From Phallusia fumigata (taxonomy: Eukaryota > Chordata > Ascidiacea > Phlebobranchia > Ascidiidae): a stretch of 29,548 bases of DNA. Position numbers and translations under genes: made by a program. This document shows positions 10,401-19,300 of the stretch, piece after piece. The number at the start of each line of letters is the position of its first letter. The stretch's first letter is position 1. The notes under the pieces were generated by a model that was not told the origin of the DNA, made no database searches, and saw nothing but the letters and a program-made list of their open reading frames with translations. The stretch lies in assembly GCA_008931825.1 (NCBI GenBank), contig QXVZ01022503.1:1-29548 (forward strand), in the 5' to 3' direction.

Positions 10401-11826
10401 ATAGATAAAATATGTTAAAACCGGTCCAATTTTGTCTTGTGGAATCAGTTTTTATCTGCATGTTTAAGGCAACCTTTACTTACACGTAGAATTTAGTCAA
10501 ATTGATGGGTTATTCAAAAAAAAACCCAGATAAAGGTCGCTTGTATATTTCTGGTGCTTTAACAGATTTATGGTACTAATTTTAACTTTTACATCAGTGC
10601 CCTTTTCAACCTACCACTTTTCAATAAACGTTTGGTATTGCTTTTACATGCATAGCACATATTTAAGTTTGTAAACTTATAGACTGGAACTTACCAAAAT
10701 GGGCTGTCCATTTCAAATATACTTCCGTAAGCGACCACCCTAGGAAACCGTTTTCTAGATTTGATCTCACAACTGATATTGTAAAACCACAGCGGGTGCT
10801 ACTAAGTATATAGGGACTTAGTGTCACACTTGTATTGTACAAGACCAAGGAAATGTTGTTTGATTTTTCTGCGTAGCACTCGTTGTAAGGAATCCAGAAC
10901 GTTCTCGGTGAAGTGGTGTGTCCAGCAAATGGCCCCACTTGAATAGTCCCAGTGGGTGATTCTATGAATTAAGTTTAGATAAAATTCTAAGGTGTGTTTT
11001 GTTGTCGAAAACCTCGATTAGATTTACCTTCGGGCCACTTTGCCTGTGTTGGATTGCTTGTTTGAACATTGGTGTCTAAAAAAACATGGTTATTTATTTG
11101 GCACAAGGAGTTTGGCATAAACCTGGTAAAAAAGCCTTTATTTGGTCAAATACAAAGTATTCCACGTTGGTACCAAGAAATAAAATGCATTTTGTGTGCA
11201 AAGAACGCAAAACTTACCATAATATGCGCTCCAAATAATTCTAGGTCCATCAACTGACCACCCGTCGTACTGAAGTATATCAGACATTTCGCCGAAAACC
11301 TCCAGGGTAAACCCACAGACATCACGACTTACTACTTTATTTGTAAACGTAATGTTGTCTCCCAATGTCTCATTTCTTTCCATTGCCACCACGAAACGGT
11401 TTGGAGTTTTTCGCAAACATGACGAGTGGTTGTATTTGACGTAAAATGTATGAGGGTGGGTCAAATGACCGGCAAAAGTTTCCGTTTCGAAGCATCCCCT
11501 TGCTATTGTGACTAAAAACATGTTTAAAGTTATGAATTCACGTAAAATGTATGCGGGTGGGTCAAATAACAGGCAAAAGTTTCCGTTTCAAAATATCTTT
11601 CTGCTAGTGTAACTAAAGTTATGAATACACACTGTAACTCCAGTTTTCTATTGAACTAAAGTTTCTATTATTTAGTTTACACTACAGTGTGAATATCGAG
11701 GAGTTGAATTAAAAACTCTTGTCATTAAACAAGCTAGTGTTAAGCTGTAAAGCACCTACCGTTTTGTGCTCCAATAGGGAAGAAACTTACTCCAAGAAAT
11801 GTTATAATAAATATAATACTTATCAT
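1202..11826 (-). CDS. Large mosaic lectin gene: signal peptide, 7 H-type-like and 5 C-type lectin domains (3' partial)
   Basis: Twenty-five exons can be chained in one frame: 11826-11760, 11511-11218, 11075-11028, 10961-10695, 10389-10099, 9936-9889, 9826-9548, 9018-8995, 8788-8615, 8344-8108, 7861-7838, 7631-7458, 7085-6849, 6189-5944, 5778-5749, 5569-5408, 5125-4886, 4392-4327, 4167-4003, 3556-3323, 3145-2897, 2762-2655, 2470-2306, 1846-1607, 1453-1202, about 1440 codons. Every internal exon starts and ends in phase 1 and has a length divisible by three. The product enters the secretory pathway and carries two kinds of putative sugar-binding module, so it is probably a secreted or cell-surface recognition protein. 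The last exon seen ends in a good donor (A then GTAAGT), and no stop, membrane segment or poly(A) signal was found to its left, so the gene should continue past the window edge. Whether the C-terminus is secreted, single-pass or 7TM is unknown. One C-type domain may be an assembly duplicate. Confidence 0.72.
1607..2470 (-). CDS. Exons 23-24: C-type lectin domain 5
   Basis: Exons 2470-2306 and 1846-1607. Landmarks are DKWYQCGSTEYLVH, KCETFGATLATVKN, AAWIGLKDETG, FLWIDGSPLLP, DCVTI and GFVCQR. The first exon's acceptor is either GAG at 2471 or AAG at 2468; the start is uncertain by one codon. The second exon starts after TTTATTTCAG. The open frame continues upstream of that acceptor to about 2015, but the extra part is read as intron. 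The EPN position reads KPVN and the WND site is missing. Confidence 0.74.
2655..2762 (-). CDS. Exon 22: Thr-rich mucin-like linker
   Basis: A phase 1-1 exon of 36 codons, nearly all Thr, Ala, Pro and Val (STTTVPATSTAVAATTEPTT and on). It is a likely O-glycosylated stalk before C-type domain 5. The donor is GTAAAT. Confidence 0.65.
   Translation of the reverse strand: MQQPLYQRHPLQWRQLRNQQQPPNRLQPHHLRQPL
2897..3145 (-). CDS. Exon 21: H-type-lectin-like domain 6
   Basis: This exon of 83 codons, phase 1-1, starts after CTGTATGCAG and ends A then GTAAGTTG. It has VEFKTCKSNTPYDLSVRIFH, DWGFELNLTRTDD and a terminal VEWERTF in place of KW.A. It is the closest relative of domain 7. Confidence 0.6.
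3323..4167 (-). CDS. Exons 19-20: C-type lectin domain 4
   Basis: Exons 4167-4003 (55 codons) and 3556-3323 (78 codons). Landmarks are DKWYQCGLTEYLVH, KCEAFNATLATIKN, NAWIGLEDKTG, FTWIDGSPLLP, DCVLIS and RGLVCQR. The EPN position reads TPDN and the WND site is missing. It is paired with domain 5, with which it also shares intron sequence. The exon ends AACA then GTAAGT. Confidence 0.74.
4327..4392 (-). CDS. Exon 18: Thr-rich linker
   Basis: A phase 1-1 exon of 22 codons encoding a Thr/Ser/Pro-rich stretch beginning VTTASATTTTPVITTS. It is probably an extended O-glycosylated spacer between C-type domains 3 and 4. Confidence 0.6.
4886..5569 (-). CDS. Exons 16-17: C-type lectin domain 3
   Basis: Exons 5569-5408 and 5125-4886, split at the same phase-1 position as the other C-type domains. 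Landmarks are WHRFGPNEYLVH, ICKGFNSTLAII, NPWIGLRDSTG, FTWIDGSPL, WPEPLNTNG, ENCGVLS and GFICQR. The donor inside the domain is A then GTATGA. The chosen acceptor (CCAACAG) is the one that restores the frame. The WND site is missing here too (GRLLSRGC). Confidence 0.72.
5749..5778 (-). CDS. Exon 15: 10-codon mini-exon
   Basis: A 30-nt phase 1-1 exon encoding GITGSTLAPIG between TTTTACAG and GTAAGTGT. It shares the terminal PIG and donor context with the 24-nt mini-exons, and like them sits just before a C-type lectin domain. Confidence 0.5.
5944..6189 (-). CDS. Exon 14: H-type-lectin-like domain 5
   Basis: This exon of 82 codons, phase 1-1, lies between TATCCAAAG and GTAAGAAT. It is the short type without the FAGH motif, with VRFRTCVTETPQSVDVYV, VWGFEVEVIRTD and ARIKWTAQFG. 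The WGFEV..RTD plus terminal KW.A match domains 6 and 7 and receptor gene 1. Confidence 0.6.
6330..6560. repeat. 231-bp direct repeat, copy 1, ending at single N
   Basis: This block is repeated at 6562-6792 with no difference I could see by eye, and a single N lies between the copies. It is intronic, between C-type domain 2 and H domain 5. It is most simply two overlapping contig ends joined without merging. Confidence 0.85.
6562..6792. repeat. 231-bp direct repeat, copy 2
   Basis: Second copy of 6330-6560, beginning directly after the N at 6561. Confidence 0.85.
6849..7631 (-). CDS. Exons 12-13: C-type lectin domain 2
   Basis: Exons 7631-7458 and 7085-6849 have the same lengths, phases and splice sites as domain 1 (174 and 237 nt). 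Landmarks are WNRCGRNEYFVH, NAWIGLQNQGG, DGSWFADSE, EPLNLN, DCVLLS and RFICER. The intron donor inside the domain is GTAACG, a weaker site, but it is the same in both copies. The intron between the halves carries three copies of a 38-bp repeat, against one in domain 1. In the first half, seven residues differ from domain 1. Confidence 0.75.
7144..7257. repeat. 38-bp minisatellite, three copies
   Basis: The unit AACCGGTACACACACTTGAT plus 18 bp starts at 7144, 7182 and 7220; the last copy is diverged at its end. The matching block at about 8411 has a single copy, so the array expanded or contracted between the two versions of this intron. Confidence 0.85.
7838..7861 (-). CDS. Exon 11: 8-codon mini-exon
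   Basis: A 24-nt phase 1-1 exon encoding DNVEQHPIG, the same protein as the mini-exon at 8995-9018. It precedes C-type lectin domain 2 and belongs to the repeated block split by the N at 8020. Confidence 0.52.
8108..8788 (-). CDS. Exons 9-10: C-type lectin domain 1
   Basis: Two exons, 8788-8615 and 8344-8108, joined by a phase-1 intron in the middle of the domain. The first half has WNRCGRNEYFVH and a C-x-GFNGTLA-type helix-2 region. The second half has NAWIGLQNQGG, FFWLDGS, SPEPLNLN, DCVLLS and RCYHLRGFICER. These are C-type lectin-like fold landmarks. An EPN-like EPLN is present, but the WND calcium-site motif is not (the corresponding stretch reads GTLHSRR), so calcium-dependent sugar binding is doubtful. 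The domain is about 94% identical to the copy at 6849-7631 and lies beside the single N at 8020, so it may be the second haplotype rather than a separate domain. Confidence 0.75.
8995..9018 (-). CDS. Exon 8: 8-codon mini-exon
   Basis: A 24-nt phase 1-1 exon encoding DNVEQHPIG between TTTTAAAG and GTAAGTGT. It is identical in protein to the mini-exon at 7838-7861. It is too short to call alone; the splice sites and matching phases on both sides, and its position before a C-type lectin domain, support it. Confidence 0.55.
9238..9391. mobile_element. MITE-like element with about 45-bp terminal inverted repeats
   Basis: The left end AAAAAGATACAAGCCAGTAT is the near-perfect inverse complement of the right end ATACTGGG-like TACTGGGTTGTATCTTTTT. 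The match extends inward through TTTCTACGTTTC. The core is rich in TCATCA repeats. No open frame. It lies in the intron between exon 7 and exon 8 of the lectin gene. I see no clear target-site duplication. Confidence 0.6.
9548..9826 (-). CDS. Exon 7: H-type-lectin-like domain 4 (Y type)
   Basis: This exon of 93 codons, phase 1-1, carries VGAFAGHTTSPKTFWIPYN as in domain 2, then CGITVSVVRSN and IYLNWSAEFG before GTAAGTTG. It closes the second X-linker-Y cassette. Confidence 0.62.
9889..9936 (-). CDS. Exon 6: 16-codon linker with GC donor
   Basis: Encodes DASVETPVPTQDKLPKG, homologous to the linker at 11028-11075. The exon ends AAAG followed by GCAAGT, a GC-AG intron of only 62 nt that leads to the next acceptor at 9827/9828. 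The length (48 nt) and both phases match exon 3, which supports the GC donor. Confidence 0.6.
10099..10389 (-). CDS. Exon 5: H-type-lectin-like domain 3 (X type)
   Basis: This exon of 97 codons, phase 1-1, starts after ATGCTTTTCAG and ends before GTAAGTTC. GCFETETFAGHLTHP is identical to domain 1, followed by TFYFKFDKSSCF, CGFTMAILTS and VFWTAYFG. It is clearly a paralogous copy of domain 1. Confidence 0.62.
10695..10961 (-). CDS. Exon 4: H-type-lectin-like domain 2 (Y type)
   Basis: This exon of 89 codons, phase 1-1, runs from acceptor TTCATAG to donor GTAAGTTC. It contains VGPFAGHTTSPRTFWIPYN, then CGFTISVVRSN and the terminal strand VYLKWTAHFG. It is closer to domain 4 than to its neighbour domain 1, showing an alternating X/Y arrangement. 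Several N-glycosylation sequons are present. Confidence 0.62.
11028..11075 (-). CDS. Exon 3: 16-codon linker
   Basis: Small phase 1-1 exon encoding DTNVQTSNPTQAKWPEG, hydrophilic and Thr/Pro/Gln rich. It is homologous to the linker at 9889-9936 (shared PTQxK.P.G). It joins H-type-like domains 1 and 2. Confidence 0.65.
11218..11511 (-). CDS. Exon 2: H-type-lectin-like domain 1 (X type)
   Basis: This exon of 98 codons lies between TTTTTAG and GTAAGTTT, phase 1-1. It carries an N-terminal GCFETETFAGHLTHP motif, an aromatic strand (TFYVKY), a CGFTLEV core and ends with IIWSAYYG. The pattern F..PY ... GF.v.v ... W.A fits the H-type lectin fold (discoidin/Helix agglutinin family) from memory of the family pattern. 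The assignment is by pattern only. It has potential N-glycosylation sites (NHS, NET, NIT). Confidence 0.6.
11760..11826 (-). CDS. Exon 1: signal peptide of mosaic lectin gene
   Basis: The ATG at 11826 opens a short reading frame MISIIFIITFLGVSFFPIGA, followed by Q-N and a phase-1 donor (G then GTAGGT). The hydrophobic core and small residue before Q look like a cleavable signal peptide. A TTTAAG acceptor-like site lies 13 nt upstream of the ATG. It could be a 5'UTR intron end or a spliced-leader acceptor, which is common in tunicates; this is inference. Confidence 0.75.
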
Positions 11827-12925
11827 TTTATTTGTTTACTTAAACATACAAATAATACATTTTCCATTGTCGTTTTGCTGTAAAACAATAGCAAAAGCTT
11901 AAAAATAGCCAAAACGCCAATTTATTTCCTGTCATTCGTTTTTTAAAGAGTAAACAATTAAATTTTTGAAACAAACTGTTTTTTTTTTAATTTCAAACTG
12001 TAATAAGTAGCAATCATTTCTCATTAATCTCACTCATAGCTAACTATACCTTATCTGCAAATGCTGTTATTTAAAAAAAAACGTTCTAAATAGAATCAAT
12101 TTTCAGATAACCTTAATTTTAAAATTGTATAAAATCCACCCCGTTGTGATACCCTGTTATATCTTTTCTAACTTTTTAGTTATTTTTGCCAGTAGGTTTT
12201 GTGCGTAATTCAGTGTGACTCACGTGGATTTCAGCCGATTCAAAAATTGTTTGTGACGTATAGGATATGATGTAGGCAGATTTAGATACCATTGTTTGGG
12301 CATTGTTATCAAAACTTTATCAAAAATCATAGCCGTACGCACGCTTGATTACTACAATATCAACTTTTTTACAGCTTTTTGTGGCGAAATATACATTTGA
12401 GCGCAAAAATCTTTTGAAATTTATTGGCTTCGTTGCTGTGTTAAAAATAAGGCAAAAATTGTAATTAAAATCAAATTGTGCATTTTGTACACTTTGGGGT
12501 TTGGTCTATATACGCTGATTATACATGAAACATTGTTTTCAATCTGTGGTTTTGCGGTGGCTCTGTTAAATCTCGATTTGTTTTGTGTGTATCGGGTGAG
12601 CACAATGATTTTGACATATAGCCGTTACATTTCGCTGCCAAAAGCTATGATTTCATTCTCACGCGATTTAATTATAGTTTTGCCTCACTAGGCAATGCGT
12701 CACACGGTATACGTGTGGTCTTTATTGTCCGCAAATATGTATTTACAAAACAACAACGGGGTGCAATACGTTCAGCTGTACACGAATATTAACAAGCACA
12801 ACAGTAACAGAAACAATTGTATGGAAACCTAATGCTCTTTTTTTTAGTCGCCATCCATGTTACAAACCAAAGTAGGTTTAGGAATACAAGCACGGGACTT
12901 GAAAAGTGGCTTAATTATAAACATA

Positions 12926-12990
12926 ACTGCCAGAGAACTTGTATATACATTGTGTTGCAAACGTTGTTATCGCCATCAGTGCAGAATGTA
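12926..12990. mobile_element. MITE-like fragment
   Basis: Shares AGAACTTGT, TTGCAAACGTT and CATCAGTGCA in the same order and spacing with 15127-15205. The two are probably copies of one non-coding dispersed repeat. It lies just beyond the 3' end of receptor gene 1. Confidence 0.4.
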
Positions 12991-12996
12991 TTTATT
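12991..12996 (-). terminator. Candidate poly(A) signal of receptor gene 1
   Basis: AATAAA on the minus strand, about 200 nt downstream of the TAA stop at 13199. It is the nearest match to the canonical hexamer in the expected direction. Confidence 0.45.
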
Positions 12997-13198
12997 TATA
13001 CAATTGCTCCGGCAGTTAAAAAACGATGTTTAACTTTTAATTTTTTTACGTTTTTTTGCACTACCTGACACATAGTTTTTAGCTTTAAATCATTATCCAG
13101 AAATCATGCAAGCTAATGTGTTCACGCATACAGTACACAAGTTTGTTCACGCCCTTAAAAGTATCTTGTACATTTCATCTCTCGGTATCTGGCACAAT

Positions 13199-13363
13199 TT
13201 AGGATTTTGTTGCCTTGCTTGTCAGCCGACTCGTTTCCATCTCAATGGACGAAGAGTTCTTTCGTCTTGCGATGCGACAGGCAAGACAGGCGAGCAATGG
13301 TGCGCACCACATCTTGCGCACCCGCTCTTGACGCACACAGTTAAGCAGGAAGATTATAAATCC
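13199..13363 (-). CDS. Receptor gene 1 exon 20: end of TM7 and cytoplasmic tail
   Basis: Starts after TTGTCTTTCAG with GFIIFLLNCVRQERVRKMW (TM7 end and helix 8), a Cys-rich ACLACR stretch that could be palmitoylated, a basic segment and a Ser/Thr-rich end (ETSRLTSKATKS), then TAA at 13199-13201. The tail is about 36 residues. Confidence 0.83.
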   Translation of the reverse strand, partial: GFIIFLLNCVRQERVRKMWCAPLLACLACRIARRKNSSSIEMETSRLTSKATKS

Positions 13364-16300
13364 CTGAAAGACAAATAAGTTCTGCAGACGAAACTATGTT
13401 ATTATCGGTGCACTGTTTATTGGTTTTAAATTATTCGATTGTCACTAAGGTTTGTGGCTTTTAGGTTTTTAAGGCAATTCCTTCAACAAAACACTTTGGA
13501 ATGCACACAAAAACAGCTTTGTTTTCGCACAGTCTTGGGTCTCAAATGCGCGTATTGGTCACTGAAGCTTCAAGCGTTAGGTCTTATTTGCATTTTCATC
13601 TTGTACTCAGCTCAGGTGTCTATGAGTGTTCGGTCCTTTACAGGATATTGTGTTTTGATATCTTTTCTTACTTGAGTCGAATTTAGGATGGTGAAAAACC
13701 AAGACATTATCTCCTGCGATGTGGTTGTATCCGCAACAAGCATGAAAAACGCGAACACCCAGGTTAGCCCCATCATAAGAAATATTGCCACTGCAACCAC
13801 AAGCTCGTCCACTGGGCTGCGATCCTGTGCTGTTGACTGGATCTACAATAAATTCGTTGCGGTTGTTTAACGTTATTCAGTTCAAAATGATGCACTATAC
13901 CCATGCCCAGGCGTGTGTTGGCACATGGTTTTTGGGAACACGATACAGAGGTTTATCAAATTGTATTGATCAAGTCTGTCCATATTGTGTTGCATGCTTT
14001 TGTTTAATTCATTCCTAATTCACGCTTTCGCATGTAACTTTTGTCATTATCAGTAAACAAAATGGGAAGAAGCTGCTGACATTTTGTAAACATGAAAAAT
14101 CATTTAATTTCAAAAGTTTGGTAGTTTTTGGATTAGAGTAAAGCTGATGAAATCTTTGTGCATAAAAGCCTAACACCCTGGCATTTTTCTACGATACGAA
14201 ATTTAAAGGATTGTATTCTAGTGCCGCTTTAGAAAAGGTCCCGTTTAGTTTTCTGTTTATATTCAACTTACTTGTGATTTTTTGCAGCTTATGTGGTAGA
14301 TCACCAATACGAACATGATCGCATTAAAGACGCACAAAATACCAACGGGAAGCAGAAATCCATAATACAGCGAATTCAAATGCAGCCAGCACATATGAAA
14401 TGCCTTATATGCCGATTCAAAGTACGGATCATCTAAAAAGGTCATTTTTTGGTATATTTCTGTTGGGACTTCATTGTAAAAATTATTTAAAAAAGTTTTA
14501 CCCGCTCGGAAGCTTTTCATGTCGTAAGCGAAGATTGTTATGCCCGCGTTAAGGCCTACGATCAGCAGAGGTGTTATATACGACAAGGTGCAGGGAATCA
14601 TGCTAGATGAATTGCTGAGGCGTACGACCTGCAAAAATCTATTTATTTAAAATGGAAGGCATTAAACCCCTTCCCTATCTACACATTTTTTGGTAATTTA
14701 GATTGATTTAATACAAAATTTGCGAAAATGTCTGTGGAATGTTAAGTTGAACAATCGAAACACCAAAGAGTTAAAAGACATGTTATTTCCGGACTAATCC
14801 TTCACCTAAGAACAAGTAGTTGTTTGACACACCAAGCTTACCCTTGATAAACCCTTGTACAAGTTATAGGCGTTTGCGCTCATCCAAAAGAAGGTCGTAA
14901 GCAAGAAAAATTGCAACAGTGCCGTGAATAGGTAGCAAGCTACCAAGTCGCTTACGAAACCTATTCCAACGATAAACAACACGTCGGCGATAAGAAGGTT
15001 AAAGCAAATGTTGAGGAGAAACACTGTGGGCTGACGTTTGCGCAGTTCCCTGCAAAACAAATTTTATAGATGACTAATCGAAAGCAAAACTTAGCAACAC
15101 AGGATACGAAGCCATAAAAATCATGACTGTCTGAGAACTTGTGTATAGTAAATACATTTTATTGCAAACGTTTTGACAATCGCTGTTGTCATCATCAGTG
15201 CATATTGACAAGAAAGGTCAACACCTAACCTTTTTTTTACCTTTTTTATGTTTACGTTCCTCGCACCTTGTTTTATCATCCATTCCGTTCCCTTATGACG
15301 TAATTTTACACAGATTATGACAACAGGGATTGATGGAACGTTTGTCATACAATGTATTCACTATGTACAAGTTTTCTGGCAGTTATGTTTTTAACAGAGC
15401 TGCTCGTCAAGTCCGTTTCCTTTAGATGCATAGACCTTTGGTAACGAGCCTTGGTCGTAGGCATACCGCATTGACAATTATGACGCACCGCAAAGGATGG
15501 CATGCGGTTGGCGCAAAGCATGTCGCATTTATCGCGCTCTGCAGCCTATTCGTCACTGGTGAGCCCAAACCCGTATTACCTGCCAAATTCTGAATGTGAA
15601 TTCGGTTTCGCATTTAAGTAATATCATGGAATACAGCTTGCAGGCTTCACCAAGACCTACCTGACGGCCAAGTACACCCATATGGTTATGACCAAGCCTA
15701 AAATTGACAGCGCCAATCCCACGTAGCTTACGATTCCAAGTTGAAACGTCGAAGGAAACACTTTCGAACTCTGCAAACGACACAGGGTATTAGCAAGTCA
15801 AACCACTGCAAAACGCCTTCACTTTTTGGGGTTATCATTAATAACACGTGTTCGAATTAAGTATATAATTTAGGCCTATCGCGAATTCTATTTAAAAAAG
15901 TAATAGCCCGTTTTCTATGGGTGATGCCCTGGCCACAGGCTTTACCTTACCTTTTAACATTGGCGCCCCAAGAAATTTTGATTTGATTAACTGCAGGATT
16001 ACCCAACAACTTCCTCTGTAAACATGCAGCGAGTCATTTCCCCTTTACTATTGACTTACCACGATCATGGAGTAGCTCGCCAGCTTGTAGCAGTTACACT
16101 GTGGAGGGAAGCTGTTCTTAATTAACTGACATCCGTTGGGTACCCACTTTCCGTCAGAATTTTGGTAGACGTCACATTGAGTTCGGGTAACGTTGGTCTA
16201 CAAACAAATCAGGTTATTATCCGTTACTGAAAAGTGCATAGGCTTGATGACCTTAACATGATTTATTGACGTGTTTCCTATTATTCGCCTCACCTTTAAA

Positions 16301-19300
16301 GATCCGTTGTTAAAGGGCTTTTGGCCTTGCGTGACGTTTACAAATGAATACACGATTTGTACGCCAATGTTGGATGTAGTCGGGTTGTAGCCTCGTACGC
16401 TTATTGTCAACACCTTAAGAAATATAACAGATACACATTATTTGCGCTTTCAGACACATCCATGCTGTTTACATCTTTTGAATCATAAGTTGAACGTTTT
16501 ATCACATTGTTAAAACAGTTGTCGACGATGCCATTTCACTGATAAAAACATTAAATATAGTTTGTTATTTAATGTCAATTTATGTGTATTTAAACCAAAA
16601 AAAGGACACTAAGTGCTTGGAAGAAAAGTAAGTTTAACCATTTTGTTTCGGTTTAGTCAAAAGACAATAATGAGCAAGTGACCTTAGTTCCCACTTGCCA
16701 TACAGAAAAAGGATTGATTTTACGCATTTCAGCAATACAAATAACTTCCAAGAACCGCGGTAAGCGGATTTAACGATGGGCGTTTCTATTATCACGTATC
16801 TAAAACACGTTTCATAAACAATCAGTTCCCAGTACAGAATAAGGCGGTCGGCTTGATGATGTTATAGTTTCTGCATCTATTACCATGGCCATCCCTGCAG
16901 CAGTTTGCTTATCCGGGAAGTCCTAATTGACCGTTCGACGCGCGAGAAGCAGAAACAATCTAAAACCCCCGGGTTTCTAAATTTCGTGCGTGCCCTATGT
17001 CACAACTTGCGGGTATAATTTAGCAGCGGACGAACTGGGCTAGAGATGCACCTGTGCTGGCTAAATCTGTTCACAATTCATAGACACCTCCGCTTAACTT
17101 TGTTACAAAGTTTACGTCTTATAAAGTTTGCATTTAACACCGTAGCTGATGTCTTTTCATTATTCAGCGAGCTTGACATACACCCAGTAATTCTGTTAGG
17201 TGTGCACACTTAAATTAACCGTTAAACAACATACAAACTGAATGTCGCCCGCAACTGCATGCAGTTTTTTTGTGTGTGAAATATAATAATTTCTAAACGG
17301 TAGCGCACAATGTTATCTGTCACATTAGTTTCATTGGTATCTTACAAAATTAGGTTGCTGGACCGCAGGGAAGAGTGCCGTCGACGAATGGTAAATGAAG
17401 GAGGTCCGAACTGGGGCAGTTTGAGTCTTGGCCGCTTCGTCCAACAGTTTTCCTGGCACAGTCGCGGCGAACGGTGAGCCTGTTTTATTTAAACCTCTGT
17501 TCACCGTAAAGTTGGCAGAGTTGTACCCAAAGGTGGTTTTGTTTGGCTCGTTGATCTGCAATAAGATCGGCAATCTTTACACCTGGCCTCCACAGACTTC
17601 CGAATCAGTGCTGTTAAACCCTACCTGAAGGGTAGTGGTTGCTGTTGCCAGGGTTATGTTGGTGGCGTTGTTCGGCAAAGCTACTCGGTTTGCGAAAGTC
17701 GTTAGTGTTGTTACGATGTTCTTTGTAGCTTGCACTTGGCTCCTGCAACAAGCACCAACAACCGGTTAGTCAGGCAACAATAAAGTCGTGCTATGTACCA
17801 CATACACTTGAAACAAGACCTCTTGTTTGCCTAAAACAGTGATTCCCAAACTTTTTTATTCCATGGAACCTTTCAAGCGATGTTCTAAGCATTCAGTTGG
17901 TAAAAATTATGTTTACATCAGTATATCAGACGAAAAACTAAACTCTTGCGGTTGATAACTTTTTAGACACGAATGTTGATCACAGAATTCACCCCTACAG
18001 ACACAAAATTCATCCGTTGTGAAGAATTAATCCCAATTGGGAACAACTGTTCCAAAACACCACGATACAAATATATTGTACCTAATATTCCGGAAGTTTA
18101 AGGTTTTCAATGAAATCGTAGCTGAGCCAAATTCTATGCGGGTCGTCATACATTTTTTTCCATTTTTAATTGTATTGTAAACCTATATCATTCACTGCCA
18201 GTGAGTGTTTAGTAGCACAGTTTGTATTTTATCTCCATACATACGTGGTAACGGTGGTTGCAGCAGTAGGTGTAGTCTGTGCAAAAGTTTGTCCCAAATA
18301 GTCGGTCGTTGCCAGTACGTCGAACATGGTAGGAATCGTTACCTTGAAGAGATTTGCGTTAGAAGCAGCAAGGTTATTCGTAACGTATTGCAAATTCACT
18401 TACTATAACTTTTTGGGGGTCGGTTTGACTGAGAGTAGTAAGCGCTTGGGTTATATTTGCCACTTCGGTTGTAGATAGATTCCCTGGCGATGATAAAAGC
18501 CTTATGTTGCTTATAGTATCTTTTACTGTCTGATTTGTTGCATTTTGTACGTTTATCTGTAGAAGCAAAAAATAGATTACACGTACTATACACGATATTA
18601 CGGTATTTTTTGATGCTCGGCCAGACCTACCTGGCTTAGGACACTATTTAACGTTGTCGAGCAGTTAAACAGGAACGGTGGCCCGAAAAAAGGTTTGTTT
18701 GGATTCAGTATGTCATGCACACATGCCGCGGATGCGACTGGAACACCTGTTGATAAAGGCAGTTTCATTCGATATTTCAAATTTTTAAGTCTTGTGACCA
18801 CTGCTCGTGAAACTATGGCGTTTTGGTCACAAAAATTTGAAGACAAGAACACAACAGATTTTAGTTTTAGATGTAAACAGTACCTAGTCAACTTTGCAAC
18901 TTATCGGTTGTTGTTAAATGATTTCAAAATTTTGCTACCAGGCGTTATCCTACTCCACACAAAATTCGATATGGCAGTCTTCCACAAAGTGCTAACCTGT
19001 GCCGCTGCAGTTTTCTCTTGAAAGAGAGGTTTGTCCCTCTAACGTTGGAGCAAATGTGTAGCTGACGTTTCTACTTGGCACGTAGATCGTAGATAAAGTG
19101 CAGTACACTACAACAACATCAAGTTAGTGCGCAGCTGATAAAGTCATTTCCGCATTACACTAATCCATCAAAATTTGAATCCCTCGACACTGCTGATGAG
19201 ATTCGTTTATCGATATCGACACTCTGTGTCGTTAGGTCCTTACCAAGAGAGGCTGGTAGATTTGACGGTATTGTAGGTTGTGCTGCACCTGACAATAAAA

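Larger units (their letters stand above)
11827..13198. other. Intergenic region between lectin gene and receptor gene 1
   Basis: About 1.4 kb, AT-rich, with no supported exon on either strand. It should hold the promoter of the lectin gene and the 3' end of receptor gene 1. Open frames on both strands lack recognisable domains or consistent splice sites. Confidence 0.6.

Noticed and set aside
12421..12691. Overlapping open frames on both strands in the intergenic region
   Set aside because: They lack recognisable motifs and compatible splice sites, and look like chance open frames.
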